Source: Rhodobacter sp. (lineage in GTDB: Bacteria; Pseudomonadota; Alphaproteobacteria; Rhodobacterales; Rhodobacteraceae). Taken from it: a stretch of 64,000 bases of DNA. Below, piece by piece: positions 17,205-26,214 of this stretch. Every line of letters begins with the position of its first letter. Position 1 is the first letter of the stretch. The notes under the pieces are model-generated. The model had not been told where the DNA came from and searched no databases. It saw nothing but the letters and a program-made list of their open reading frames with translations. The stretch is taken from positions 558,001 to 622,000 of the forward strand of contig JAIXUH010000013.1 in the NCBI GenBank assembly GCA_027484145.1. The letters run 5' to 3'. Made by a program: the position numbers and the translations under genes.

Positions 17205-19430
17205 ATGAATCTGAGACGGAATATGCAGCGGGTTGCCTCATTGGTTGCCATGGGTCTGATGGCAACCGGGGCAGGCGCAGAGACACGTCCAACCCTGAAC
17301 TTCTATGGCGCAACTGGCCTGATCGACATGCCGTCGGCCGAGATGCAGCCTGATGGGCTGTTGACCATCACATCGGGGCATTTTGGCCCGGTCAGCCGCA
17401 CCACATTGTCGTTTCAGATCACCCCGCGCCTGTCGGGCAGCTTTCGCTTTCTGGGCATTCGTAACTGGAACAGGTTCTCCTCGTGCCAGCCGTCCTGTTC
17501 GTCGGCGGGCGGGATCGAAGCGTTCGAGACCTATTATGACCGCAGCTTTGACCTGCGCTATCAGATCCTCGATGAAGGCAAGTATCTGCCCGCCTTGGCG
17601 ATCGGCCTGCAGGATTTTGTCGGCACGGGCAGCATCGCCGGGGAATATCTGGTCGCGACCAAGCATGTGACGCCTGACGTCAAGGTCAGCGCGGGCCTTG
17701 GCTGGGGCAGGCTTGGGTCCTACAGCAGCATCGGCAGCCCACTTGGCGACCGCCCGAAACTGGTGATCGGCAAGGGTGGGAACTTCAACTTCGACCAGTG
17801 GTTCCGTGGCCCGGCCGCGCCCTTTGCCGGCGTGGAATGGCAGGTGAACGATGCCTGGACCGTCAAGGCCGAATATTCGTCCGACAACTATACCGAAGAG
17901 GCAGGCAATCGCCGAACCTTTGACCGTCGCAGCCCGTTCAACTTTGGCGTTGAATACCAGCGCAACGAAAACATGCGTCTTGGTGCCTACTACATGTATG
18001 GCTCCGAAGTTGGCTTTGCAGCGCACTTCATTCTGAACCCCAAGAAAAGGCCCGGCGGAGGTATCGCCACCTCGGCGCCCGACCCGATTGAGCGGCGCCC
18101 TTCGCGGCAGGCCGACCCCGAGGCATGGTCGTCTGATTGGCTGGCCCAGACGGATGCGGGCAGCATCCTTCGCACCAACCTTGCCAAGCGGTTGGAGGAT
18201 GACGGCATCCTTGTGGATGGCATCAGCTATAACGGCAGCACCGCCGTGGTGCGAATTCGCAACCCGCGGCTTGACGCCGAAGCGCAGGCGATTGGCCGCA
18301 CGGCCCGCGCAATGACGAAAGTGATGCCGGCCTCTGTGGAGCAGTTCGAGATTGTGCCCGTGGTCAACGGCATGCCGGTCTCGCGCGTTGTGATCCGGCG
18401 CTCTGACCTTGAGGCGCTGGAATTTGACCCGCAAGGCGCGGAAAAGCTGCTGGAAAGGGTAAGCATCGTCTCGGCCCCTGCCACGATGCGCGACGGCTTT
18501 AATGATCCGGACGCGTTCCCCAAATTCACATGGTCGGTCGGGCCCTATGCGCGGCTGCGGCTGTTTGACCAGAATGCCCCGTTCAAGGCCGGTGTCGGCC
18601 TGCGGGCAAATGCCAAGTATGAGGTTGCGCCGGGCCTGATTCTTTCGGGTTCGGTCACAAAGCTTCTTGCCGGCAATCTGGATGACCGGCCACCGATTCC
18701 GGGCCGCAAGTTGCAGCCCGTTCGTTCAGCGAACTACTTCTACGACAGCCTTGGCGACCCCGCGCTTGAAACGCTTGCCCTCGCCTACTACCGCAAGCTG
18801 GGGCCAGAGGTGTATGGCCGCATCTCCCTTGGCTATCTGGAGCGGATGTTCGGCGGCGTTTCGACCGAACTGCTGTGGATGCCAACGAATCGCCGTTGGG
18901 CCATTGGGGCCGAAGTGAACTATGTGGCGCAACGGTCGCCTGATCAGAAGTTCGGCTTCACGCTTCCGGCCGAGATGTATGACACTGATGCCTGCGGCCT
19001 TGCCGGGCAAAGTGCCTGTGCCTCGCCGTCGTCTTACCGTGTTCTGACGGGGCATGTCAGCGGCTACTATCGCTTCAACAATGGCTTTCACGCGCAGGTG
19101 GATGTCGGCCGTTATCTGGCGGGTGACATCGGCGCAACGCTGTCAGTTAAGCGCGAGTTCGAGAATGGCTGGAAGGTCGGTGCCTTTGTGACCAAGACCA
19201 ACGTGTCGGCCGCCGATTTTGGCAGCGGTTCGTTCGACAAGGGCATTACCATCGAGATTCCTTTCGCCGCGTTGACGGGCAAACCAAGCCGGCAGCAGCG
19301 TTCAAGCGTGCTGCGGCCATTTGGGCGTGACGGCGGGCAGCGACTGGAGGTCGAAGGCCGCCTGTATGATACGGTCCGCGATTACCGCGAAAGCGGCTTG
19401 GATGAGCAGTGGGGACGGTTCTGGAAATGA
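17205..19430 (+). CDS. YjbH domain outer-membrane protein (exopolysaccharide export)
   Basis: A 741-residue protein with a signal peptide (cleavage near ATGAGAE) followed by the YjbH/GfcD-type opening PTLNFYGATGLIDMPSAEM. The rest is beta-rich with aromatic-terminated strands and many Gly/Tyr/Asn turns, as in outer-membrane beta-barrels. YjbH-family proteins in enterobacteria belong to yjbEFGH/gfc operons involved in exopolysaccharide secretion. The start at 17205 has AGAGGGG upstream; longer in-frame extensions overlap the end of the dehydratase gene. The stop overlaps the YjbF-like gene (ATGA). The precise transport role is inferred from the family. Confidence 0.88.
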   Translation: MNLRRNMQRVASLVAMGLMATGAGAETRPTLNFYGATGLIDMPSAEMQPDGLLTITSGHFGPVSRTTLSFQITPRLSGSFRFLGIRNWNRFSSCQPSCSSAGGIEAFETYYDRSFDLRYQILDEGKYLPALAIGLQDFVGTGSIAGEYLVATKHVTPDVKVSAGLGWGRLGSYSSIGSPLGDRPKLVIGKGGNFNFDQWFRGPAAPFAGVEWQVNDAWTVKAEYSSDNYTEEAGNRRTFDRRSPFNFGVEYQRNENMRLGAYYMYGSEVGFAAHFILNPKKRPGGGIATSAPDPIERRPSRQADPEAWSSDWLAQTDAGSILRTNLAKRLEDDGILVDGISYNGSTAVVRIRNPRLDAEAQAIGRTARAMTKVMPASVEQFEIVPVVNGMPVSRVVIRRSDLEALEFDPQGAEKLLERVSIVSAPATMRDGFNDPDAFPKFTWSVGPYARLRLFDQNAPFKAGVGLRANAKYEVAPGLILSGSVTKLLAGNLDDRPPIPGRKLQPVRSANYFYDSLGDPALETLALAYYRKLGPEVYGRISLGYLERMFGGVSTELLWMPTNRRWAIGAEVNYVAQRSPDQKFGFTLPAEMYDTDACGLAGQSACASPSSYRVLTGHVSGYYRFNNGFHAQVDVGRYLAGDIGATLSVKREFENGWKVGAFVTKTNVSAADFGSGSFDKGITIEIPFAALTGKPSRQQRSSVLRPFGRDGGQRLEVEGRLYDTVRDYRESGLDEQWGRFWK

Positions 19431-20095
19431 TGCGCCCTCTTGCACTGGCGTTTGCCGCCACCCTGACCGTCGCGGCCTGTGGCAATGATCCGGAGTCCTT
19501 TGTCGGCGCACGGGTGTTGCAGTCCTCTCTGGCGGAACAGACCAAGGGTCTGACCAAACGTAAGGCGGCGGCACCGGCCCCTGTACAGGTGACGCGCGCA
19601 GCCCTTGCCACGGTTGAGACGCCTGTCATCCTGATGACGGTTGAATCACGTGGCCAACATGCGCTGATCGCTGAGGTTGCCGATAACCTTGGCGTGCAAA
19701 CATGGTCGACCGTCGATGATGTGACCGTTTCTATGAAGAATGGTGTCGTCGTTGCAACACGTGGTTTTGGTGCCGACCTGATGGCGGCATCGGTTCCAAA
19801 CCCGGCCGTCTTGCAAAGTGCCGCAAAATCCTATGGCAGAATCCATACGTATCTCGATGGCACAGACCGCGCGGTGCAGATGAACTTTACCTGCAACGTG
19901 ACCAACCTAGGCGCGCAAGCCATTGAAGTTGTTGAAATTGTGTATCAGACACGCCATGTTTCCGAAACCTGCACGGGCAACGGGATCGAATTTACGAACG
20001 AATACTGGCTTGATGGATCGGCTCATATCCGCAAGTCGCGCCAACTGGTCAGTCAGGATGCCGGATATTTGGTCATCGAAGACCTTCGTCGCTGA
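19427..20095 (+). CDS. YjbF/GfcB-like lipoprotein
   Basis: 222 residues with a lipoprotein signal (LTVAAC lipobox at about residue 21), then a beta-rich periplasmic domain matching the YjbF/GfcB group (TVDDVTVSMKNGVVVATRGFG). In E. coli, yjbF and gfcB are partners of yjbH/gfcD in exopolysaccharide or group 4 capsule operons. Here the gene is translationally coupled to the YjbH-like gene by an ATGA overlap; a second ATG follows three bases later. The small YjbE-like gene is 77 bases downstream. A YjbG/GfcC homologue is not present in this window. Confidence 0.82.
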   Translation: MMRPLALAFAATLTVAACGNDPESFVGARVLQSSLAEQTKGLTKRKAAAPAPVQVTRAALATVETPVILMTVESRGQHALIAEVADNLGVQTWSTVDDVTVSMKNGVVVATRGFGADLMAASVPNPAVLQSAAKSYGRIHTYLDGTDRAVQMNFTCNVTNLGAQAIEVVEIVYQTRHVSETCTGNGIEFTNEYWLDGSAHIRKSRQLVSQDAGYLVIEDLRR

Positions 20096-20172
20096 TCGAG
20101 TCCAGTTTTGCTTTTCCTTCGGCAACCTTTGTGCTAATCAGAACTCAATCGTCTATTGAACGGAGAATGGAA

Positions 20173-20406
20173 ATGTCCCGCATTACTGCTTTTGTCGCGG
20201 CCCTCGCACTGGTTTCGTCGGTTTCGGCAGCTTCCGCCGGTGGCCCGCTCGAAATTGAAGATGAAGATCCGGTTATCGTTGTGAAGCAAGCTTCGTCGTC
20301 CTCGGCTGGCCTGCTGGGCGGTGCCGGTGGTGCTGGTGCTGTTGCTGCCGCCGTTCTGGTTGGCGCTCTGGTTTTGGCCGCTGCCAACTCGTCGGGCAGC
20401 CACTAA
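20173..20406 (+). CDS. Small secreted Ser/Gly/Ala-rich protein (YjbE/GfcA-like)
   Basis: A 77-residue product: signal peptide to ASAASAGG, an acidic segment (LEIEDEDPVIVV), SSSSAG, a Gly/Ala-rich hydrophobic stretch and the tail AAANSSGSH. Size, composition and position beside yjbF/yjbH-like genes match the YjbE/GfcA type of small exported protein of unknown function. Of two in-frame ATGs I chose 20173: GGAG lies 7 bases upstream of it, whereas it is only one base from the ATG at 20167. A terminator follows 25 bases after the stop. The architecture is shared with the 59-residue protein at 9844. Confidence 0.82.
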   Translation: MSRITAFVAALALVSSVSAASAGGPLEIEDEDPVIVVKQASSSSAGLLGGAGGAGAVAAAVLVGALVLAAANSSGSH

Positions 20407-20431
20407 AGATCGCTCATCCGAGCAAGGTGCA

Positions 20432-20453
20432 GGCCCGCGTTTGCGGGCCTTTT
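20432..20453 (+). terminator. Rho-independent terminator of the Yjb-like cluster
   Basis: A perfect 7-bp GC stem (GGCCCGC with GCGGGCC), loop GTTT, then TTTTCCTTTTT. Confidence 0.9.
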
Positions 20454-20491
20454 CCTTTTTCGTGATGTGATCCCTGGCCCGGCGCTTCTGG

Positions 20492-20521
20492 CTTGCATCT
20501 TGGTGCAAGGGGGTCTATATT
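20492..20521 (+). promoter_or_regulatory. Promoter with overlapping dyad upstream of the RNA candidate and rimP
   Basis: TTGCAT (20493-20498), 17 bases, TATATT (20516-20521): a close sigma-70-type match. A perfect inverted repeat CTTGCA-N6-TGCAAG (20492-20509) overlaps the -35 element and spacer, a position where a bound regulator could block polymerase. It is the strongest promoter match I noticed by eye in the window. Confidence 0.65.
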
Positions 20522-20527
20522 GATGCC

Positions 20528-20594
20528 ACAGCGGTTCCGGGGTCCACACCCGGAACTACCGAGGAAAGCACACGGGCCGCTCGGCCCGTTTTTT
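20528..20594 (+). ncRNA. Candidate small RNA or terminated leader upstream of rimP
   Basis: The region between a good promoter (ends 20521) and an intrinsic terminator (20572-20594) has no convincing coding frame but folds into two hairpins. The first pairs GTTCCGGG (20534-20541) with CCCGGAAC (20549-20556) around a seven-base loop, and can extend by a CGG/CCG pairing outside a small bulge. The second is the terminator. A transcript of about 65-70 bases is predicted. It could be a free-standing sRNA, or a leader whose terminator is sometimes read through into rimP-nusA-infB. It does not look like a tRNA, although E. coli has a tRNA-fMet gene at this place in the operon. Confidence 0.5.
20572..20594 (+). 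terminator. Rho-independent terminator or attenuator 25 bases before rimP
   Basis: A perfect 7-bp stem ACGGGCC with GGCCCGT, loop GCTC, then six T and a further T-rich stretch. Confidence 0.85.
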
Positions 20595-20618
20595 GTTTTT
20601 GGAAACGCACGACACCCG

Positions 20619-21221
20619 ATGACCGATCTGATCGCCAAAACCGCCATTGACCGCCGGCTTGCCGGAATCGTCAGCCCCGTTATCGAAGGGCTGGGGTTCG
20701 AGTTGGTGCGCATCCGCCTGATGGGCGGCAAACTGCGGATCTTGCAGATCATGGCAGACCGTCCCGAGGGCGGGATTGAGGTTGAAGATTGCGCCACGAT
20801 TTCCACCGCCGTCTCGGCCGTGCTGGATGTCGAGGATCCGATTGAAGAAAACTACACACTCGAAGTCTCTTCCCCCGGGATTGACCGGCCGCTGACACGG
20901 CTGAAGGACTTTGAGATCTGGAAAGGCTGGGAAGCCCGGATTGAGACGACCGAACTGATCGATGGCCGCCGCCGCTTCAAGGGTGCGCTTGCCGGGGTCG
21001 AAGAGGAAGAGATCCTGATCCAGATCGAGGAAAGCGGCGAAGAGGTGACGATTGGCCTGCGATTCGACTGGCTGTCGGACGCCAAGCTGATTCTGACCGA
21101 TGAACTGATCGCCGAGATGCTGCGCCAGAAAAAGGCCAGCGGCACCTTTGACGAATCGAAGTTTGACGAAATTGACCAAACCGACGGTGACGAAGACGCC
21201 GCCGAAGAAACCAAACACTGA
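20619..21221 (+). CDS. rimP: Ribosome maturation factor RimP
   Basis: A 200-residue 30S assembly factor. The family core is clear: [14 protein letters not shown], a [19 protein letters not shown] segment and [19 protein letters not shown], followed by the SH3-like C-terminal domain and an acidic tail. The ATG at 20619 gives the family N-terminus; the frame is open upstream through the terminator and RNA candidate, which I regard as non-coding. It is the first gene of the conserved rimP-nusA-ylxR-infB operon; nusA starts 18 bases after the stop. A strong terminator directly upstream suggests expression depends on read-through or on another promoter. Confidence 0.95.
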   Translation: MTDLIAKTAIDRRLAGIVSPVIEGLGFELVRIRLMGGKLRILQIMADRPEGGIEVEDCATISTAVSAVLDVEDPIEENYTLEVSSPGIDRPLTRLKDFEIWKGWEARIETTELIDGRRRFKGALAGVEEEEILIQIEESGEEVTIGLRFDWLSDAKLILTDELIAEMLRQKKASGTFDESKFDEIDQTDGDEDAAEETKH

Positions 21222-21239
21222 AAGCCTGGGAGTTGACCG

Positions 21240-22850
21240 ATGGCGATTACCTCTGCCAACCAGCTTGAACTTCTCCAGACCGCCGAGGCTGTCGCCCGCG
21301 AGAAGATGATTGACCCGGATCTGGTGATCCAGGCCATGGAAGAGACGTTGGCCCGGGCCGCAAAGTCGCGCTATGGCTCCGAGCTTGATATCCGCGTCAA
21401 GATCGACCGCAAGACGGGCCGCGCCACCTTTGCGCGCATCCGCACCGTTGTTGAAGATGAGGCGCTTGAAAACCACCATGCGCAACTGACCGTCAAGCAG
21501 GCGAAAAGCTACCTTGCCGATCCGCAGATTGGCGACGAAGTGATTGACGAAGTGCCGCCCGTCGACTTGGGCCGTATCGCCGCCCAGTCGGGCAAACAGG
21601 TGCTGCTCCAGCGCGTGCGCGAGGCCGAGCGTGACCGCCAGTTCGAAGAATTCAAGGACCGCAAGGGCAGCATCATCAACGGTGTGGTCAAGCGCGAGGA
21701 ATACGGCAACGTCATCGTCGATATCGGCCGTGGCGAAGGCATCCTGCGCCGCAACGAAAAGATCGGCCGCGAAGCCTATCGCATCGGCGACCGCATCCGC
21801 GCCTATATCAAGGACGTGCGCCGCGAAGCCCGTGGCCCGCAGGTCTTCCTGTCGCGGACCGACCCGCAGTTCATGGCGGAACTGTTCAAGATGGAAGTGC
21901 CGGAAATCTATGATGGCATCATCGAGATCAAGGCCGTGGCCCGTGACCCCGGTTCGCGCGCCAAGATCGCCGTGATCAGCTACGACAACTCCATCGACCC
22001 GGTCGGGGCCTGCGTTGGTATGCGCGGCAGCCGTGTGCAGGCCGTGGTGAACGAGTTGCAGGGCGAAAAGATCGACATCATTCCGTGGAATCAGGATCAG
22101 GCAACGTTCCTTGTGAACGCGCTGCAGCCGGCCGAAGTGTCCAAGGTCGTGATCGACGAAGAGATCGGCAAGATCGAAGTCGTCGTGCCCGATGAACAAC
22201 TGTCGCTGGCCATTGGCCGCCGTGGTCAGAACGTGCGTCTGGCAAGCCAACTGACCGGCCTCGATATCGACATCATGACCGAGGCCGAAGAATCGGCCCG
22301 TCGTCAGGCCGAATTCGCCGAACGCACCAAGCTGTTCATGGACACGCTGGATGTGGACGAGATGATGGCGCAGCTTCTGGTGTCCGAAGGGTTCACCAAC
22401 CTTGAAGAAGTGGCCTATGTCGAAGTGGACGAACTTCTGTCCATCGACGGTTTCGACGAAGGCACGGCCGCCGAACTTCAGGCCCGCGCCCGCGACTTCC
22501 TGGAAGAGCAGGCCCGCAAAGCGCTGGAAAACGCCCGTGCGATGGGTGTCGAGGAAAGCCTGATCAACTTCGAAGGTCTGACCCCGCAAATGCTGGAGGC
22601 GTTGGCCAAGGACGGCATCAAGACGCTGGAAGACTTTGCCACCTGCGCCGACTGGGAATTGGCCGGCGGCTGGACGACGGAAAATGGCCAGCGCAAAAAG
22701 GATGAAGGCATCCTCGAGAAATTCGAGATGAGCCTTGAGGAAGCGCAAACCCTTGTGATGACGGCCCGCGTGATGCTGGGTTGGGTGGACCCGACCGAGT
22801 TGGAAACCCCGGCCGAAGAAGTGGCCGATGACGAGGAGGCCGAGGCCTGA
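21240..22850 (+). CDS. nusA: Transcription termination/antitermination factor NusA
   Basis: An RNA-polymerase-associated factor for pausing, termination and rRNA antitermination. The 536 residues run in the standard order: N-terminal polymerase-binding domain (about 1-125), S1 domain (NGVVKREEYGNVIVDIGRGEG), KH1/KH2 (including VGMRGSRVQAVVNEL and AIGRRGQNVRLA), then two helix-hairpin-helix-type repeats and an acidic tail. This C-terminal extension is usual in proteobacteria. The start has GGGAG eight bases upstream. A perfect 8-bp inverted repeat spans its stop codon, and the ylxR-like gene begins 23 bases later. Confidence 0.97.
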   Translation: MAITSANQLELLQTAEAVAREKMIDPDLVIQAMEETLARAAKSRYGSELDIRVKIDRKTGRATFARIRTVVEDEALENHHAQLTVKQAKSYLADPQIGDEVIDEVPPVDLGRIAAQSGKQVLLQRVREAERDRQFEEFKDRKGSIINGVVKREEYGNVIVDIGRGEGILRRNEKIGREAYRIGDRIRAYIKDVRREARGPQVFLSRTDPQFMAELFKMEVPEIYDGIIEIKAVARDPGSRAKIAVISYDNSIDPVGACVGMRGSRVQAVVNELQGEKIDIIPWNQDQATFLVNALQPAEVSKVVIDEEIGKIEVVVPDEQLSLAIGRRGQNVRLASQLTGLDIDIMTEAEESARRQAEFAERTKLFMDTLDVDEMMAQLLVSEGFTNLEEVAYVEVDELLSIDGFDEGTAAELQARARDFLEEQARKALENARAMGVEESLINFEGLTPQMLEALAKDGIKTLEDFATCADWELAGGWTTENGQRKKDEGILEKFEMSLEEAQTLVMTARVMLGWVDPTELETPAEEVADDEEAEA

Positions 22851-22862
22851 TCGCAGGCCTCG
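22841..22862 (+). other. Inverted repeat across the nusA stop codon
   Basis: CGAGGCCT (22841-22848), six-base spacer GATCGC, AGGCCTCG (22855-22862), a perfect 8-bp dyad with no U-tract. In mRNA it would fold around the nusA stop, just upstream of the TTG start at 22874, and could modulate coupling or processing. No function is known. Confidence 0.5.
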
Positions 22863-22873
22863 GGGACAACGCG

Positions 22874-23518
22874 TTGACGCGCGGCGGCCGGGAAAAGACA
22901 CGCGACGAACCGGAACGCAAATGCATCGTTTCCGGGGAAAGCCAGCCCAAGGCTGGGCTGGTGCGTTTTGTCGTGGGCCCGGATGACATGATGGTGCCCG
23001 ATATCCTTGGCCGGTTGCCCGGACGTGGCATCTATGTCGAAGCTGACCGCGACGCGCTGGAAAAGGCCGCCAAGAAGGGCCTGTTTTCCCGTGCGGCGCG
23101 GCAACCCGTCAAGGTGCCCGAAGGGCTTGCCGATCTGGTGCAAGAGCTCTTGGCGCGGCGGGTGGTTGACCTTATCTCGATGTCGCGCAAGGCAGGCTCT
23201 GCCGTCTGCGGATACGAAAAGGTAAAGGAATGGCTGATCAAGGGGCAAGCCAGCCTGTTGATTCAGGCAAGTGACGGGTCGGAACGTGGGCGCGAAAAGC
23301 TGCGCGCGCCAAAGGGGCCAGAATCCCTGATTTCCTGCCTGACAGCCGGGGAATTGGGTTTGGCATTCGGACGCGAACGTGCCATACACGCCGCGCTTGC
23401 GGCTGGTGGACTCAACGACCGTGTTGTAGAGGAAGCGGCAAGGCTTGCGGGTTTGCGCGGGGCAAACGGCAAGCAGGTCGGCGAAATTATCGCCGGGAAG
23501 GATACGAAGGACGCATGA
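22874..23518 (+). CDS. YlxR/L7Ae-type RNA-binding protein
   Basis: 214 residues combining an N-terminal YlxR (DUF448) domain ([20 protein letters not shown] ... LPGRGIYV) with a C-terminal L7Ae-like domain ([19 protein letters not shown]). In Firmicutes these are two genes, ylxR and ylxQ, in the same nusA-infB operon; the fused form is common in Alphaproteobacteria. The start is a TTG; no ATG or GTG lies between it and the nusA stop, and YlxR similarity begins within about 15 residues. The stop overlaps infB by ATGA. Its role is probably RNA or ribosome related, inferred from operon and fold. Confidence 0.88.
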   Translation: MTRGGREKTRDEPERKCIVSGESQPKAGLVRFVVGPDDMMVPDILGRLPGRGIYVEADRDALEKAAKKGLFSRAARQPVKVPEGLADLVQELLARRVVDLISMSRKAGSAVCGYEKVKEWLIKGQASLLIQASDGSERGREKLRAPKGPESLISCLTAGELGLAFGRERAIHAALAAGGLNDRVVEEAARLAGLRGANGKQVGEIIAGKDTKDA

Positions 23519-26133
23519 GCGATACAGACGGCAAGAAACCCCTCGGTTTGGGTGGCGCACCCCGTTCAGGACAGGTGAAGCAAAGCTTCAGCCATGGCCG
23601 GACGAAAAGCGTCGTGGTCGAGACGAAACGCAAGCGCGTTGTTGTGCCGACAAAGCCGGGCGCTGCCGGAGCCGCCGGGGCTGGCGGGGGATCGACCTCG
23701 CTTGGCGATCCGTCGAAACGTCCTGCGGGCATCTCTGATGCCGAGATGGAGCGCCGCCTTGCGGCGTTGCGCGCCGCCAAGGCACGCGAGGCCGAAGATA
23801 ATGAACGCCGGGCGATCGAAGATCGTCAGCGCGAAGAAGACCGTCAACGCCGCCGCGACGAGATCGAGGCAAAGGAACGCGAAGAGCGTGCCCGTGACGA
23901 AGCAAAGCGCCTGAAGATCGAAGAGGAAGAGCGCGCCGCCCGTGCCGAGGCCGAGGCAAAGATTGCCGCCGCCGCTGCCCGCAAGGCCGACGTTCTGGGC
24001 ACGCGCCCACGTTCGGCGCAGCCTGCTGCCCCAGAACCAAAGGCGGCCGAGCCTGCGCAGACCAATGCCGCACCGACCACTTCCCGTGCGCCTGCCAACC
24101 AGCAGACCACGGATGACGTCAATCGCAATGCGCCGGTGGGGGCCAAGCCGCCGCTTAGCCAGCGCAAGACCGACCGTGAGCGTGAAGAGCGTGAGCGTGA
24201 CCGCAACGCCAAGAACGCCAAGGGCGAAGATGGCCGCCGCGTTGGCAAGCTGACTCTGTCTGCCGCGCTGGATGGTGAAGGTGGGCGGACTCGCAGCCTT
24301 GCCGCGATGAAGCGCAAGCAGGAAAAGGCCCGTCAAAAGGCGATGGGCTTTGGCAACAAGCCCGAAAAGCAGGTGCGCGATGTGCAGCTGCCCGAAACCA
24401 TCGTGGTCAGCGAACTGGCCAACCGCATGGCGGAACGCGCGGCTGACGTGGTGAAATCGCTCATGAAAATGGGCATGATGGTCACCATGAACGAGGCGAT
24501 TGATGCCGATACCGCCGAACTGGTGATCGAGGAATTTGGCCACAAAGCGGTGCGCGTCACCGATGCCGACGTGGAACAGGCCATCGACACGGTTCAGGAC
24601 CGGAGCGAAGACCTTGAAGTGCGCCCGCCGATCGTCACGATCATGGGCCACGTCGACCACGGCAAGACCTCGCTGCTGGACGCGATCCGCAAGGCGAATG
24701 TGGTGTCTGGCGAAGCCGGTGGCATCACCCAGCACATTGGCGCCTATCAGGTGACCACGCCGAACGGCTCGCTTGTCAGCTTCCTTGATACGCCCGGCCA
24801 CGCGGCCTTTACCAGCATGCGTGCCCGTGGTGCCCAGGTGACGGATATCGTGATTCTTGTGGTTGCGGCAGATGACGCCGTGATGCCGCAGACGATCGAG
24901 GCCATCGCCCATGCCAAGGCCGCCAAGGTTCCGATGATTGTTGCCATCAACAAGATGGACAAGCACGGTGCCGACGCGACCAAGGTTCGCACAGACCTGT
25001 TGCAGCACGAAATCGTTGTCGAAGCGATGTCGGGCGATGTGCAGGATGTCGAGGTTTCGGCAAAAACCGGCAAGGGTCTGGACCAGCTTCTGGAAGCCAT
25101 CGCCTTGCAGGCCGAAATTCTTGAATTGCGCGCCAACCCGCGGCGGTCTGCCGTTGGTGCGGTGATCGAAGCCAAGCTTGACGTGGGTCGCGGCCCCGTG
25201 GCGACCGTTCTGGTTCAGAACGGCACCCTGCGCAAAGGCGATATCTTTGTTGTCGGCGAACAGTGGGGCAAGGTGCGCGCCCTGATCAACGACAAGGGTG
25301 AAACCGTGCTTGAAGCGGGGCCGTCGGTTCCGGTCGAAGTGCTTGGCTTGTCGGGCACGCCGTCGGCTGGCGATACGCTGAACGTGGTCGAAACCGAAGC
25401 GCAGGCGCGCGAGATTGCCGATTACCGTGAAAAAGCCGCGAAAGACAAACGCGCGGCGGCGGGTGCAGCCACGACGCTGGAACAGCTCATGGCGAAGGCC
25501 AAGGCGGACCAGTCGGTGGCCGAGCTTCCGGTTCTTGTGAAGGCTGACGTGCAGGGTTCTGCCGAAGCTATCGTTCAGGCCCTTGAAAAGGTTGGTAACG
25601 ACGAGGTGCGCGTCCGCGTCCTGTCCTATGGTGTGGGTGCTATCACCGATACCGACGTCAGCCTCGCCGAGGCAAGTCACGCGCCGATCATCGGCTTCAA
25701 CGTGCGTGCCAACGCATCGGCGCGGAATTCGGCGCACCAAAAGGGTGTTGAGATCCGGTACTACTCGATCATCTATGATCTGGTGGATGACATCAAAGCC
25801 GCCGCCTCAGGCCTGCTGAAGGCCGAAGTGCGCGAAACCTTCATCGGTTACGCGCAGATCAAGGAAGTGTTCAAGGTGACGGGTGTTGGCATGGTTGCCG
25901 GCTGCCTTGTGACCGAAGGCGTGGCGCGTCGTTCGGCAGGCGTTCGCTTGCTGCGTGACAACGTGGTGATCCATGAAGGCACGCTGAAGACGCTGAAACG
26001 CTTCAAGGACGAGGTGAAGGAAGTCATCTCTGGCCAGGAATGCGGTATGGCCTTTGAACGCTACGAAGACATCCGCCAAGGCGATGTCATCGAGATTTTC
26101 GAACGGGAAGAGATCCAGCGCACGCTGGCCTGA
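23515..26133 (+). CDS. infB: Translation initiation factor IF-2
   Basis: The GTPase that delivers initiator tRNA to the 30S subunit. The 872-residue protein has a long, charged, low-complexity N-terminal region rich in Glu/Arg/Ala (about 70-270, probably helical). The IF2N-type domain follows, then the G domain (GHVDHGKTS from about 378, [12 protein letters not shown]), and domains II-IV ending in a standard C-terminus. It begins in an ATGA overlap with the YlxR-like gene. A very strong, apparently bidirectional terminator follows 14 bases after the stop, so this ends the operon; rbfA and truB, often next in other bacteria, are not here. Confidence 0.98.
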   Translation: MSDTDGKKPLGLGGAPRSGQVKQSFSHGRTKSVVVETKRKRVVVPTKPGAAGAAGAGGGSTSLGDPSKRPAGISDAEMERRLAALRAAKAREAEDNERRAIEDRQREEDRQRRRDEIEAKEREERARDEAKRLKIEEEERAARAEAEAKIAAAAARKADVLGTRPRSAQPAAPEPKAAEPAQTNAAPTTSRAPANQQTTDDVNRNAPVGAKPPLSQRKTDREREERERDRNAKNAKGEDGRRVGKLTLSAALDGEGGRTRSLAAMKRKQEKARQKAMGFGNKPEKQVRDVQLPETIVVSELANRMAERAADVVKSLMKMGMMVTMNEAIDADTAELVIEEFGHKAVRVTDADVEQAIDTVQDRSEDLEVRPPIVTIMGHVDHGKTSLLDAIRKANVVSGEAGGITQHIGAYQVTTPNGSLVSFLDTPGHAAFTSMRARGAQVTDIVILVVAADDAVMPQTIEAIAHAKAAKVPMIVAINKMDKHGADATKVRTDLLQHEIVVEAMSGDVQDVEVSAKTGKGLDQLLEAIALQAEILELRANPRRSAVGAVIEAKLDVGRGPVATVLVQNGTLRKGDIFVVGEQWGKVRALINDKGETVLEAGPSVPVEVLGLSGTPSAGDTLNVVETEAQAREIADYREKAAKDKRAAAGAATTLEQLMAKAKADQSVAELPVLVKADVQGSAEAIVQALEKVGNDEVRVRVLSYGVGAITDTDVSLAEASHAPIIGFNVRANASARNSAHQKGVEIRYYSIIYDLVDDIKAAASGLLKAEVRETFIGYAQIKEVFKVTGVGMVAGCLVTEGVARRSAGVRLLRDNVVIHEGTLKTLKRFKDEVKEVISGQECGMAFERYEDIRQGDVIEIFEREEIQRTLA

Positions 26134-26147
26134 CCTTGAGTCTCAAA

Positions 26148-26185
26148 GACGAAAAAGCCGGGGTGTGGTCCCCGGCTTTTTCGTC
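26148..26185. terminator. Bidirectional terminator between infB and the 46-residue gene
   Basis: A perfect 16-bp inverted repeat (GACGAAAAAGCCGGGG with its complement) around a TGTGGT loop. Both strands carry a run of five T in the distal arm, so it can serve infB on the plus strand and the small gene ending at 26215 on the minus strand. Confidence 0.92.
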
Positions 26186-26214
26186 TCTTCCCCATGGATC
26201 ATGCAATCTAAGGG

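Noticed and set aside
20493-20618. tRNA gene or N-terminal extension of rimP in the rimP leader
   Set aside because: No cloverleaf, T arm or anticodon arm can be drawn, and the open frame would run through a promoter and a terminator.
20556-22901. Very long open frame on the minus strand opposite rimP and nusA
   Set aside because: It is antisense to two clear genes, has no family features and mirrors their codon periodicity; GC-rich genes commonly leave such frames open.
23566-25740. Long minus-strand open frame opposite infB
   Set aside because: Antisense shadow of infB with His/Arg/Leu-rich low-complexity translation and no start signal.
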